Shown here one piece after another: positions 15,479 to 23,323 of a DNA stretch of 50,995 nucleotides (within the stretch, counting starts at the first letter, position 1; each line of letters starts with the position of its first letter). Below the pieces are notes generated by a model that saw nothing but the letters and a program-made list of their open reading frames with translations, had not been told where the DNA came from and did not search any database. Both the position numbers and the translations under genes were made by a program. This stretch comes from CALBZH01 sp964538515 (GTDB taxonomy: Bacteria; Desulfobacterota; Syntrophobacteria; Syntrophobacterales; Syntrophobacteraceae): NCBI GenBank assembly GCA_964538515.1, contig CAZIEW010000034.1, positions 1 through 50,995 of the forward strand, read 5' to 3'.

Positions 15479-16456
15479 TCAACCCTCTTCGTCGGGCTTC
15501 CGGGTCAAGCGCCGGAAATCCATCCACATGTCAAAGAGCCCCATGAGGGCAGTGACAAGCGTCGCGAACTGCTGCAGAAACACCACGACGTAAATAAAAC
15601 CCCGCGCCAGGCGGGGCAATCGCCACTTGTCGGCATAAAAGCTCACGATGGCCAAGCCGTGGAGGAAGTAAATCAGGCCCAGAACCACCAGCGCATTGGA
15701 GGCGATCAGCTTGAGGAGGCCATTCGCGAACAGGAACAAAAAACCGGAGCCAATGAGCCCCCACACCAGGGGCTCGGGGGACTTCCACAACGACCATTCA
15801 GGCCACGGCGGCAAAGAAATGTGATGGATTCGGCAAAACCTCGCCGTAACAACGACGTTGAGCCACGCAACGGCCAAAGCGCAAGCGAGGGCCATGCCGG
15901 GGAATAGCCTCACGAGCGCGGGGACAATCTGCAGGAGCGCTTGCTCGAACCCCTGCTTGTCTTCGATCTGCCCCCCGAGCTCCCGGACCGCGGTAGTGGC
16001 CGCGTCCTTAAGGTCTCGCTCCATTTCGGCCAAAAGCCCTCCCTCGGATGCCGGCGCAAACAGCCACAACGACAAGACTCCCGTGGAGAACACCAGCAGG
16101 GCAGCCGTTGCGATGGTTCGCTCGGGCGACCATTGGAGGCGCATCCCTGTCCCGAGAAAGAGCCCAAGGAAGAGCATTTCCAGGAGAAAGGGAATGCTCT
16201 GAACCATATTGAGATAAACGAGCAGAGCGCTCCCCAGGAGAGCCACCCCGCCCGGAATCCAATACCCGATGGGGCTGCCCCAGCGGTAGAACGCCAGCAG
16301 CGTGGGCAACGACGTGAACATCCCCGCTACAAAGCCGGCCAAGGGAATAAACATGGCCGACAGATAGAAGACGATGGTTGCCGCGATGCCGACAGCAATT
16401 TCTCTTCTCACGGCCGGATATCCGGTATTTGCTGATCCATGGTGGCTTTTCGGCAC
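15479..16456 (-). CDS. DUF2232 (YybS-like) multi-pass membrane protein
   Basis: About 325 residues with roughly eight hydrophobic segments, starting near IAVGIAATIVFYLSAMFIPL. It includes a central soluble stretch (MERDLKDAATTAVRELGGQ) and a C-terminal YVVVFLQQFATLVTALMGLF helix. Position between rpsR and rplI plus this architecture match the DUF2232/YybS family often found in this operon. Its function is unknown; a transporter-like role has been suggested only from topology. The start is uncertain: GTG 16456 lacks a good Shine-Dalgarno sequence, and an alternative GTG lies 15 codons in. Confidence 0.75.
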   Translation of the reverse strand: MPKSHHGSANTGYPAVRREIAVGIAATIVFYLSAMFIPLAGFVAGMFTSLPTLLAFYRWGSPIGYWIPGGVALLGSALLVYLNMVQSIPFLLEMLFLGLFLGTGMRLQWSPERTIATAALLVFSTGVLSLWLFAPASEGGLLAEMERDLKDAATTAVRELGGQIEDKQGFEQALLQIVPALVRLFPGMALACALAVAWLNVVVTARFCRIHHISLPPWPEWSLWKSPEPLVWGLIGSGFLFLFANGLLKLIASNALVVLGLIYFLHGLAIVSFYADKWRLPRLARGFIYVVVFLQQFATLVTALMGLFDMWMDFRRLTRKPDEEG

Positions 16457-16519
16457 TGGCGCCCCAATCGCGCACGAAACACTCGGATGCGATCGAGCTC
16501 AACCGGGTGCGAGTCCAGT

Positions 16520-16576
16520 CCTGCAACGGGCAAGAATCCGTTGCAGGTCGATTCCCCCCTCTCGGAGGGAATCGAC
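16520..16576. repeat. Two abutting perfect 10-bp hairpins in the rpsR-DUF2232 gap
   Basis: Hairpin one is CCTGCAACGG (16520-16529) with CCGTTGCAGG (16538-16547), loop 8 nt. Hairpin two is GTCGATTCCC (16547-16556) with GGGAATCGAC (16567-16576), loop 10 nt. The two share one base and no T run follows on either strand, so they are not classical terminators. They lie 20 nt after the rpsR stop in a cotranscribed gap. Confidence 0.8.
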
Positions 16577-16595
16577 AACTCCTGCTGCGCTCCCC

Positions 16596-16841
16596 TTATA
16601 TCGTCTGTACGGTCGTGTAGGGCAACAAGGCAATTTGCCGGGCGCGCTTGATGGCTAATGTCAGCTCCCGCTGATGTTTGGCGCAGTTTCCCGAGATGCG
16701 CCGCGGAACGATCTTGCCGCGCTCGGTCACAAAGTAGCGTAGGGTTTTGGGATCCTTGTAATCGATGCGGAGCTCGCTATCCACACAGAATCGGCAAACC
16801 TTGCGCCGATGAAACGCTCTTCTTTTGCGTCGAATGACCAT
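16596..16841 (-). CDS. rpsR: 30S ribosomal protein S18
   Basis: 81-residue S18, binding 16S rRNA as a heterodimer with S6. The core includes CRFC near the N-terminus, then IDYKDPKTLRYFVTERGKI, PRRISGNCAKHQRELTLAIK and RARQIALLPY, all conserved. The cysteines (CRFC, C53) are of the zinc-binding type seen in many S18 proteins. It follows rpsF by 65 nt with no ssb gene between, unlike the order in Gram-positives. Confidence 0.97.
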   Translation of the reverse strand: MVIRRKRRAFHRRKVCRFCVDSELRIDYKDPKTLRYFVTERGKIVPRRISGNCAKHQRELTLAIKRARQIALLPYTTVQTI

Positions 16842-16906
16842 TTCGTCTCTCCCTGAAACACGTTCAGCAAATCATGAGCAACATGCCGTGCCCCTCTCGG
16901 GCGACC

Positions 16907-17362
16907 TTACTCGTCGGCGTCACCGGACTCTTCGGAGCTCATCTCCTCTTCGTCGCCTTCGGGCAACGCCGCCTTGTCCGCAGCCTCTTCCCCTTCGGTG
17001 GGGGCCGGAGCTGCCGCTGCCGCCGCCGCTGCCTCTGCCGCCGCTTTTCGAGCCTCTTCCTTGGCAGGGTCAAACCGCTCGTCGAGCAGCACGGTGATGA
17101 ACTTCAGCACGCGCTCATCGAGGCGCATGTTCCGCTCGAGCTCGGCCACCAGCTCGGGGCCGCCGGCGTACTCCATGAGGACATAATGGCCTCGGTTACG
17201 CTTCTTCACCGTATAGGCCAGCTTCTTCTTTCCCCAGGGCACGTAGCTCAGGATACTTCCGCCATTGGAGGTCACGACCGTTTTGACCTTTTCGTCAATC
17301 ACGGCGTTGACCTCATCGGGGAGATCCGGGTCAATGATGAAAAAAGTCTCGTACTTTCGCAT
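16907..17362 (-). CDS. rpsF: 30S ribosomal protein S6 with Ala-rich acidic tail
   Basis: 151-residue S6. The first 100 or so residues are the normal S6 fold (MRKYETFFIIDPDLP, YVPWGKKKLAYTVKKRNRGHYVLMEY). After residue 105 comes an Ala-rich run followed by an acidic tail ending EEEMSSEESGDADE. E. coli S6 also carries acidic C-terminal residues, added by RimK; here a tail is genome-encoded. ATG 17362 follows GAGGAGG. It is the first gene of the operon rpsF-rpsR-DUF2232-rplI-dnaB-paaK-hflX. Confidence 0.96.
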   Translation of the reverse strand: MRKYETFFIIDPDLPDEVNAVIDEKVKTVVTSNGGSILSYVPWGKKKLAYTVKKRNRGHYVLMEYAGGPELVAELERNMRLDERVLKFITVLLDERFDPAKEEARKAAAEAAAAAAAAPAPTEGEEAADKAALPEGDEEEMSSEESGDADE

Positions 17363-17593
17363 GGTAACACATCCTCCTCACGGGTCTGTAGCCCCTCTCG
17401 CTGTCACGGATCGGAGCAAGGAGCTTGGGTCGCGGAAACTGCTCTTGCTAGCATGTCTTGCCGAAAACCGTCAAGGGAAAATTAGGAAAAAGGGTGAAAC
17501 GGCTAGGGATGATGGGGCATTCCGAGGGACCGACCGGGGGCTGGCGAATAGTGGCAGCAAATTGCGGTCCTGTGCCCTGAGAAGGGGGGCTCC

Positions 17594-17962
17594 TCAGCGC
17601 GTTTCTTTGGGCGCTGGTGGAGGAAACTCGAAGACAAGCTCGTTTTCACGAACCCACCCCAGCTGGTCCCGAACGGTCTTCTCCAGCTCCCGTTGGTCGT
17701 TCTTCATGGCCTGGATCCGATGAAATGCACGTCTGTTCTCCGTGCGAAGCTTGCGAACCTTGTTGGATATCTCTTCCACGTGCCGCACCTGCTGGCGGTA
17801 GCCGAGAACGCCCCTGGTCGAAAAGAAGATGGCGTAGACAAGAAGCAGGTTGAGCACCAGGAGCACTGCGGCAAGCCCTTGCATGACAGAGCTCCCTTTG
17901 GCGGAAAAGGACGGCAGCCGAGGCCATCGGGATCGCGCGGATTCATGGGCCCGCGATTTCAT
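17594..17962 (-). CDS. ftsB: FtsB/DivIC-type septum formation initiator
   Basis: 122-residue bitopic protein. A basic cytoplasmic N-terminus is followed by a transmembrane helix (AAVLLVLNLLLVYAIFF, about 31-47). A coiled coil follows (VEEISNKVRKLRTENRRAF), then the conserved MKNDQRELEKTVRDQLGWVRENELVFEF segment, the FtsB/DivIC hallmark that binds FtsL and FtsQ in the divisome. The start at 17962 has a perfect AAGGAGG. An internal ATG at 17884 also has GGGAG and would give a 96-residue protein of more standard size. It stands alone, 231 bp upstream of rpsF. Confidence 0.85.
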   Translation of the reverse strand: MKSRAHESARSRWPRLPSFSAKGSSVMQGLAAVLLVLNLLLVYAIFFSTRGVLGYRQQVRHVEEISNKVRKLRTENRRAFHRIQAMKNDQRELEKTVRDQLGWVRENELVFEFPPPAPKETR

Positions 17963-18023
17963 GAGGGTGCCTCCTTGATTGGATCATCAGCCGGTAACGG
18001 TCCCTTCAGTCGACCAATTCATC

Positions 18024-19607
18024 TCATTTGCCAAGTGCTCTTTCCGGGATCGTGACAGACGGAAACAGACCCGGATCCGTGTGGGGCAGGAAAGTGGCCC
18101 CCCTGAATTCGTTCATGAGCTCCATGTTAACGTTCAGCTCAATGTAGGTGATCTGGCTGCAGATACGGCCGATGTCCTCCAGGAGCGAGCGGTCCAGCAG
18201 CACCATGGACGCACCGAGCCCCGCCGTGTTGCCCAACCCTTTGTAGGTTTCGATGGGCAGGTCAGGGATCATTCCGATGCGAATCGCCATCACCGGATCG
18301 ATGTAGTTGCCGAACGTTCCCGCCACATAAAAGTGCTTGAGGTCCTTGAGCTCAATGCCCACTTTTCGCGTGATAACGGTCAAGATCGTATACATCGCGG
18401 CTTTCGATTTGAGGAAGATTCCGACATCGATATCCGAGACGGTGAGGTCCCGGCCGTCAGCGGTCTCCTTCCCGTCAGCGACGATGTAGGCCACGCCGTC
18501 TTCTCCCCTAACGACCCGAGGGGAATCAACGCGCGTGTTGATCTTTCCCTGGATGGTCAGCAGTCCGGCCATGAACATCTCGGCCATCAGGTCGATGAGG
18601 CCCGATCCGCAGATTCCCTTCGGCTTCTCGTCGCCCAGGACATGATAGGAAGGCTCAAAGGTCTCCGGGTCGATGCGGATCCGGTCGATCGCCCCCGGCG
18701 CAGCCATCATGCCGCGCTCGACCACGCCGCCTTCGAGCGCCGGGCCTGCAGCCCCAGCACAGGCGATCAGCCAGTCCCTGTTCCCGACCACCACCTCCGC
18801 GTTCGTTCCCACGTCGACCAGAATGGACGGATCCTCTGTTCGGTAAAGGCCTGAAGCCAAGATCCCGGCAATCAGGTCTCCACCAAAGTACGATCCCACA
18901 TTGGGGAGCACATAGACCAGTCCGGCGGGATGCATGGCGAGCCCTAAATCCTCCCCGTGGAAGACTGGAAATTGGTTCGCCGCAGGGATGTAAGGCTCTT
19001 TGCAGAGGTTTGTCGCGTCCAGACCCAGCAGAAAATGACTCATGGTCGTGTTCCCGGCGACGGCGAGCGCGAACAAGCGCGACGGCTCAAGACCATGATG
19101 GGCCAGGAGCTCCCGAATGGTCCCGTTGAACGTTTCGATCAGCAAATGCTGAAGATGTCTGCGGTTGGCTTCTTCCCTGGCGAACAGGATACGGGTCAGA
19201 ATGTCTTCGCCCAGGGGGATCTGCGGGTTTGCGACCGAGGTCTCCTCGAGGATCCGGTGTGCTCCGAGATCGATCAGGTAAAAGGCCAAACGGGACGTTC
19301 CCAAGTCGATGGCAAGCCCCAGCATGGGGCCTTCGTCGTCTTCGGGCAAGATGTCAAGGAGCTCCCATTGCTCCATCGCGTATCCAAGGACGACGGAAAG
19401 CCGGAAGCCCAGCTCACGGATGCGACGGGTCATGGAGACGAGACGCCGGGCGTCGACCCTCACGGGCTCGTATCCATCTTGTCTCAGGGCGCGCAGCAGT
19501 CGGTCCAGATCGCCGGTATTGTCGTTAAGGTGTGGCGGGGGAAGCTCCAATCGGATCATGTGAGCCATCGGACGCCGCTGAAGCCACTCCGGTAAAATAA
19601 CGGTCAT
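18024..19607 (-). CDS. RACE-like corrinoid-protein reductive activator (ASKHA ATPase), no ferredoxin domain
   Basis: 527 residues. The C-terminal part is a DUF4445/ASKHA-type ATPase, with the phosphate-binding LAIDLGTSRLAFYLIDL (Asp101), AVAGNTTMSHFLLGLD, ILVDVGTNAEVVVG, CAGAAGPALEGG and GICGSGLIDLMAEM. These are typical of RACE proteins, which use ATP to drive reduction of inactive Co(II)-corrinoid methyltransferase partners. Usual RACE proteins start with a [2Fe-2S] ferredoxin domain. Here the protein begins with the linker/middle domain only, and no ferredoxin-like cysteine set is present. The ATG at 19607 has AGGAGG 12 nt upstream, so this is not a mis-called start. A separate electron donor would be needed. 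Confidence 0.85.
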   Translation of the reverse strand: MTVILPEWLQRRPMAHMIRLELPPPHLNDNTGDLDRLLRALRQDGYEPVRVDARRLVSMTRRIRELGFRLSVVLGYAMEQWELLDILPEDDEGPMLGLAIDLGTSRLAFYLIDLGAHRILEETSVANPQIPLGEDILTRILFAREEANRRHLQHLLIETFNGTIRELLAHHGLEPSRLFALAVAGNTTMSHFLLGLDATNLCKEPYIPAANQFPVFHGEDLGLAMHPAGLVYVLPNVGSYFGGDLIAGILASGLYRTEDPSILVDVGTNAEVVVGNRDWLIACAGAAGPALEGGVVERGMMAAPGAIDRIRIDPETFEPSYHVLGDEKPKGICGSGLIDLMAEMFMAGLLTIQGKINTRVDSPRVVRGEDGVAYIVADGKETADGRDLTVSDIDVGIFLKSKAAMYTILTVITRKVGIELKDLKHFYVAGTFGNYIDPVMAIRIGMIPDLPIETYKGLGNTAGLGASMVLLDRSLLEDIGRICSQITYIELNVNMELMNEFRGATFLPHTDPGLFPSVTIPERALGK

Positions 19608-20024
19608 TGATTCGGGGTGCCTCCTGTTTCCAAGCCTTTCGGTTGGTTTCCGTGGTCCATCACGGGCAAGCTACCGTAATTCATTGAATAAGAAAAGCAA
19701 TTTGTTCATGGAGGGGGCCAGTTCGGTCAGCAAGATGATCCATGCTCCCTGTTGTTTTCGATGAATCGTTTCCGCGGAGGAAGCGGCCGGACTGGTGTGT
19801 GACGCAACCACTTATATTTCTTGAGGATCCTTGCTTGACATCAGAGGGGCTTTCCCGTAAGCTCGTGATGTCGCATCGAGCTGGGCCGAGTTTTTTCGTC
19901 CATGGATCATCGATCTGCATGCATCGCGAACCATCTGCTATTCGGGCACACGCGAGGAACTGAGTGAGATTTCTGAGCCTCTATCAGCAAACTCAAGGTC
20001 ACGTGCTACGGAATGAGGAGAGTT
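19608..20024. other. Divergent intergenic region (RACE-like / khpA)
   Basis: 417 bp between the divergent RACE-like gene and khpA. It contains one reasonable rightward promoter (listed separately). No RNA gene or open frame with a convincing start is visible. Confidence 0.5.
19835..19863 (+). promoter_or_regulatory. Candidate promoter for khpA
   Basis: Perfect TTGACA (19835-19840), a 17-bp spacer and TAAGCT (19858-19863, 3 of 6 matches). It points to khpA, about 160 bp downstream. Confidence 0.45.
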
Positions 20025-20270
20025 ATGGAAGACATTCAGGTGAAAGAGCTCGTCGAAGTGATCGCAAAGGCTCTGGCTGAATATCCCGACGAAGTGGAAG
20101 TGAAGGAGATCATGGGGCACCAGATTTCCGTGATCGAGCTTCGGGCTGCGAAAGGGGATCTTGGCAAAATCATCGGGAAGGAAGGGCGCAATGCCCACGC
20201 GCTGCGCACGTTGGTGAACGCGGCCGCAACCAAGCTGCGCAAACGGGCCGTCCTGGAGATCTTGGAATAG
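20025..20270 (+). CDS. khpA: KH-domain RNA-binding protein KhpA
   Basis: 81 residues forming a single KH domain with the GxxG loop in LGKIIGKEGRNAHALRTLV. KhpA-family proteins bind RNA, usually as a heterodimer with KhpB, and affect division and cell size in Gram-positives. The start is taken as ATG 20025 with AGGAG four nt upstream; an ATG at 20013 would add four residues without a ribosome site. In many bacteria khpA lies in the rpsP-rimM-trmD operon. Here it is followed instead by a Cys-rich hypothetical gene. Confidence 0.9.
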   Translation: MEDIQVKELVEVIAKALAEYPDEVEVKEIMGHQISVIELRAAKGDLGKIIGKEGRNAHALRTLVNAAATKLRKRAVLEILE

Positions 20271-20336
20271 GTGGGGCAAGAGGGCGTGGCTGGATTTTGA
20301 GCGTCTGCGCCGCCCCGCTTGAATTGAGGATGTGAC

Positions 20337-20603
20337 ATGGCAAATGAGCGTCGCCCCTGGTGCTTCGGAAATGCGGAGCGCGTGTGCCCAAGGGATGACA
20401 AGGGGTTCATTGAGCCTCAAGAAAAATGCCTGCAATGCGCTCTCGTCAAGGCCTGCCTCCAGCAGGCCTTGAAAGCGTCAGGGGCTCTTCCGACGCCGAT
20501 CCTCGAGACGCCAGCGGTGACAAGGGTCTCGCGGTTTCTCAAACGATGGTCGGACCAGAAGCTTGCCTCTTGCCGGAAGGATTGCGGTGCCGAGCCCGAG
20601 TGA
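20337..20603 (+). CDS. Cys-rich small hypothetical protein
   Basis: 88 residues with cysteines at 9, 17, 31, 34, 40, 79 and 83. The first five are spaced C-x7-C-x13-C-x2-C-x5-C within CFGNAERVCP and KCLQCALVKAC, which could bind zinc or an Fe-S cluster. There is no signal peptide or membrane helix, so it is probably cytoplasmic. It begins 66 nt after khpA on the same strand. I do not recognise the family and give no function. Confidence 0.65.
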   Translation: MANERRPWCFGNAERVCPRDDKGFIEPQEKCLQCALVKACLQQALKASGALPTPILETPAVTRVSRFLKRWSDQKLASCRKDCGAEPE

Positions 20604-20634
20604 TCCACTCCGTCTGATCCAAATGTGAACCACA

Positions 20635-21651
20635 ATGGCTCCCCATCGGTCGGACATGAGCCCTTCGGCAGCCAACCGCGTCGTCGTGTATCACCAGGGT
20701 GCTCTCGGGGATTTTCTTCTCTCACTTACCGTCCTGCAGGGGCTTGCCGACGCCGACCCGTCTCTTCGCTTCCATTTCCGCACTCGTCGAGAGCACGCCG
20801 GTCTCATCGTGAACAGGTCCTATTATGCCGGCTTCTCGCCCGGAGACGCAGCCGATCTCACCCCGTTTTTCCTGGGCGGCGGTTGGAAGGATGCGTCTCT
20901 ACCCAAAGACCTTGCCATGGCGGATGCTGCTCTCATTCTTGGACAATCCTCCAGCATTCCCTTTGCCGAAAACCTCTCTCAGCGCTTGCCGGTGCCCGTG
21001 TACTGGGCTCGCTCCTTTCCCCCGGAAGGTTGCGAAGAGCATGTAACCCGCTACATTGCATCCCAATTGGAGGCTCGCGGTTTGATCCTGGAAGACGCTG
21101 TTGTGCGTCTGGAGCCGACTCCCGAAGCCATGGCCTCCGTGGACGCTCTCCTTGCCGGAAGCTCCATGACACAGGGGGAGCCAATTCTGGTCGTTCATAT
21201 GGGCAGCGGCGGGAAGAAAAAGATCTGGCCCCTCTCGGGATGGAGGATGCTTTTGCGGCGGTTGGCTCGGGAATGGCGAGGAAGGGTCGTCACCGCCCTC
21301 GGGCCGGCAGATGCTTCGCTGCGGACGTTTGCCGATGAGATGCGGGACGAGGTCGGCCTGACCGTGATGGACGGTTTGAATCTTCCTTGTTTGGCCGCAC
21401 TGCTGGCGGCAGCCCGTGCCTATCTTGGCAACGATTCTGGGGTGACGCACCTCGCCGCCGCGATGGGGACTCCGACCGTGGCCTTGTTCGGCCCAACTCG
21501 TCCCGAGACCTGGGCACCGCTTGGGGAAAACGTCCATGTCATCCGATTGGGCTGGGCGGCTCGGGAGGATTACAATCCCCTCGCCGAGGAGCATGTTCCA
21601 TCCTCCGACATCGAAGAGGTCCTGCGTCGGCTTCGCCCCCTGCTTGCTTAA
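20635..21651 (+). CDS. Glycosyltransferase family 9 (ADP-heptose:LPS heptosyltransferase-like)
   Basis: 338 residues with a two-Rossmann GT-B layout. The N-terminal VVVYHQGALGDFLLSLTVLQGL segment is the acceptor-side signature. The C-terminal YLGNDSGVTHLAAAMGTPTVALFGPTRPETWAP block is the GT9 donor site. GT9 enzymes add heptose to the LPS inner core at the cytoplasmic face. Which core position is used cannot be told from sequence alone. Two possible ATGs (20635, 20656) both lack a strong ribosome site. It follows the Cys-rich gene by 31 nt and is convergent with livF. Confidence 0.85.
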   Translation: MAPHRSDMSPSAANRVVVYHQGALGDFLLSLTVLQGLADADPSLRFHFRTRREHAGLIVNRSYYAGFSPGDAADLTPFFLGGGWKDASLPKDLAMADAALILGQSSSIPFAENLSQRLPVPVYWARSFPPEGCEEHVTRYIASQLEARGLILEDAVVRLEPTPEAMASVDALLAGSSMTQGEPILVVHMGSGGKKKIWPLSGWRMLLRRLAREWRGRVVTALGPADASLRTFADEMRDEVGLTVMDGLNLPCLAALLAAARAYLGNDSGVTHLAAAMGTPTVALFGPTRPETWAPLGENVHVIRLGWAAREDYNPLAEEHVPSSDIEEVLRRLRPLLA

Positions 21652-21740
21652 GTCTTGAGCAGGGGCAGGGTGCGTCGAGGCAACAGGGGCGGAGTCAGGC
21701 TAGATCTCCCCGTCAAAGACGTTATGCCGGGCAAGAGAAC

Positions 21741-21784
21741 GCCCCGCACCCCCCCCTCGAGTGGGGAATCAAAGGGGGGTACCT
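21741..21784. repeat. Nested palindrome between converging genes
   Basis: ACCCCCC (21748-21754) pairs with GGGGGGT (21774-21780). Inside lies a CTCGAG-centred palindrome, CCCCCTCGAGTGGGG. The shape resembles repeated extragenic palindromes of deltaproteobacterial genomes and could stop transcription from both sides, but copy number cannot be judged here. Confidence 0.5.
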
Positions 21785-21807
21785 TGCGAAACAGAGTTGA
21801 CAGGGCA

Positions 21808-22554
21808 CTAGAGCGGTGGAGGATTGGGGTCCAGGCCAAAGAGGATTTGCTGCAAATGGGCGTTCTGGAAGACTTCCGTTCCGGGGCCGGAGAGCGTTAT
21901 TGTCCCATCCTCGATGAGGAAGGCGAGATCGGCGACATTGAGAATGCGCCGGACGTGCTGCCCCGCAATGAACAAGGTGACCCCGGATCTGCGAATCACC
22001 CGAAAGGCGTCGCAGAAACGCTTGACGATGAGCGGGCTCAAGCCGAGAAACGGGTCGTCCAGCAGAAGTAAGCGTGCACCGGACATCAGACCCCGGCCCA
22101 GGGTGACCATCCGCTGCTGCCCGCCGCTCAAGGCGCCGGATCGCGAATGGAGCCTGCTCGTGAGCTCGGGAAAAAGGTCCAAGACAGCTGCCAGTCTCTC
22201 TGGGATGGAGCCGGGGTTGAGGTACGCTCCGATCTCCAGGTTTTCGCGGACCGACATCTCTGGAAACACCTTCATTCCCTCCGGGACATAGATGATTCCG
22301 CGCCGCACGCGCTCCGAGACGGGAAGCATCTGGATCTCTTCGTCTTCGAACAGAATCCGGCCCCGGATGAGCGGCACAAGGCCCCCGATGGCTCGAAACA
22401 GGGTGCTCTTCCCGGCTCCATTGGGCCCTACAATGGCGACAATCTGCTGGGACCAAATGCTCAGGGAGATCTCCTGCAGCACGGCAACATCGCCGAAGGC
22501 GACCGCTGTGTGATGCAAAACGAGCTGTGGGTGCGATTTGGAGTCATGCTCCAT
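21808..22554 (-). CDS. livF: Branched-chain amino acid-type ABC transporter ATPase LivF
   Basis: 248-residue ATPase. Walker A is GPNGAGKST, the signature is LSGGQQRMVTLGRGLM, and Walker B is LLLLDDPFLGLSP. The start is taken at ATG 22554, overlapping livG by 11 nt. A longer in-frame upstream extension (to 22644) reads through livG and is not credible. It is the last gene of the leftward livK-H-M-G-F operon. Confidence 0.93.
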   Translation of the reverse strand: MEHDSKSHPQLVLHHTAVAFGDVAVLQEISLSIWSQQIVAIVGPNGAGKSTLFRAIGGLVPLIRGRILFEDEEIQMLPVSERVRRGIIYVPEGMKVFPEMSVRENLEIGAYLNPGSIPERLAAVLDLFPELTSRLHSRSGALSGGQQRMVTLGRGLMSGARLLLLDDPFLGLSPLIVKRFCDAFRVIRRSGVTLFIAGQHVRRILNVADLAFLIEDGTITLSGPGTEVFQNAHLQQILFGLDPNPPPL

Positions 22555-23323
22555 GGGTGATTTCCTCCTGCTCCGCCTTTTGCCTTTCTCCCAGATAAGC
22601 GGCGATGACCTCCGTGGAATTGAGGACGCTCTCAGGGGTCCCATCGGCGATCAGCTCGCCCTGGTCGAGGGCGATCAGGCGGTCTGACACGCGGGCCGTC
22701 AGGTTCAAGAAGTGATCGATGAGGATCAGAGTCAGACCAAGCCCTCGGAGCATTCGGACCAGCTCAACGGCCTGGTTGATGGCCTGAGGACTTAACCCCG
22801 CGGCGATTTCGTCCAGGAGAAGCAGCTGAGGGCGGGTCGCCAACGCCCTGGCGACTTCCAGGCGTCGTTGCTCGGATAGGGTGAGATCGCTGCCGCGCGT
22901 GTCGCGCTTGCGAGCAAGCCCCACCAGCTCGAGGAGCTCATCGGCATCCAGCTGAAGTGCCGGACCGGACGCCTTCGCGTCCAACTTCCCAAAGCACAGT
23001 CCGACCTGCACGTTTTCGCGAGCCGTCATTTCGGGGAACGGGCGGGTCGTCTGAAACGTGCGAGCAATCCCGGCGTGGCAGATCCGGTGAGGAGGCCATC
23101 CCGTGATTTCCTGACCTCGATAGTGAACGGTTCCGGAAGTCGGGCGGAGATTGCCGCAGATTATGTTGAAAAGAGTTGTCTTTCCGGCGCCGTTTGGACC
23201 GATGATGCTGACGATCTCCCGGTCCCGGACCCGGATGGTGATGTCTTTCAGGACGATCGAGCCTGCCAGACGAATCGATAGGCTGCGGAGCTCTAGGCAG
23301 ATTTCGCTCTTTTCTGGAGCCAT
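22544..23323 (-). CDS. livG: Branched-chain amino acid-type ABC transporter ATPase LivG
   Basis: 259-residue ATPase with Walker A GPNGAGKTT, the family's CHAGIARTFQTTRPFPEMTARENVQVGL stretch around the Q-loop, the LTLSEQRRLEVARAL signature and LLLLDEIAAGLSP Walker B. The start at ATG 23323 (MAPEKSEICLEL) overlaps the livM end by 31 nt. A much longer in-frame extension to 23695 is a shadow of livM and was discarded. Confidence 0.93.
   Translation of the reverse strand: MAPEKSEICLELRSLSIRLAGSIVLKDITIRVRDREIVSIIGPNGAGKTTLFNIICGNLRPTSGTVHYRGQEITGWPPHRICHAGIARTFQTTRPFPEMTARENVQVGLCFGKLDAKASGPALQLDADELLELVGLARKRDTRGSDLTLSEQRRLEVARALATRPQLLLLDEIAAGLSPQAINQAVELVRMLRGLGLTLILIDHFLNLTARVSDRLIALDQGELIADGTPESVLNSTEVIAAYLGERQKAEQEEITHGA

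Noticed and set aside
17363..17450. S6:S18-binding leader RNA upstream of rpsF
   Set aside because: The expected CACCG-type motif is absent and the only pairing is weak, so the known autoregulatory element is not supported here.
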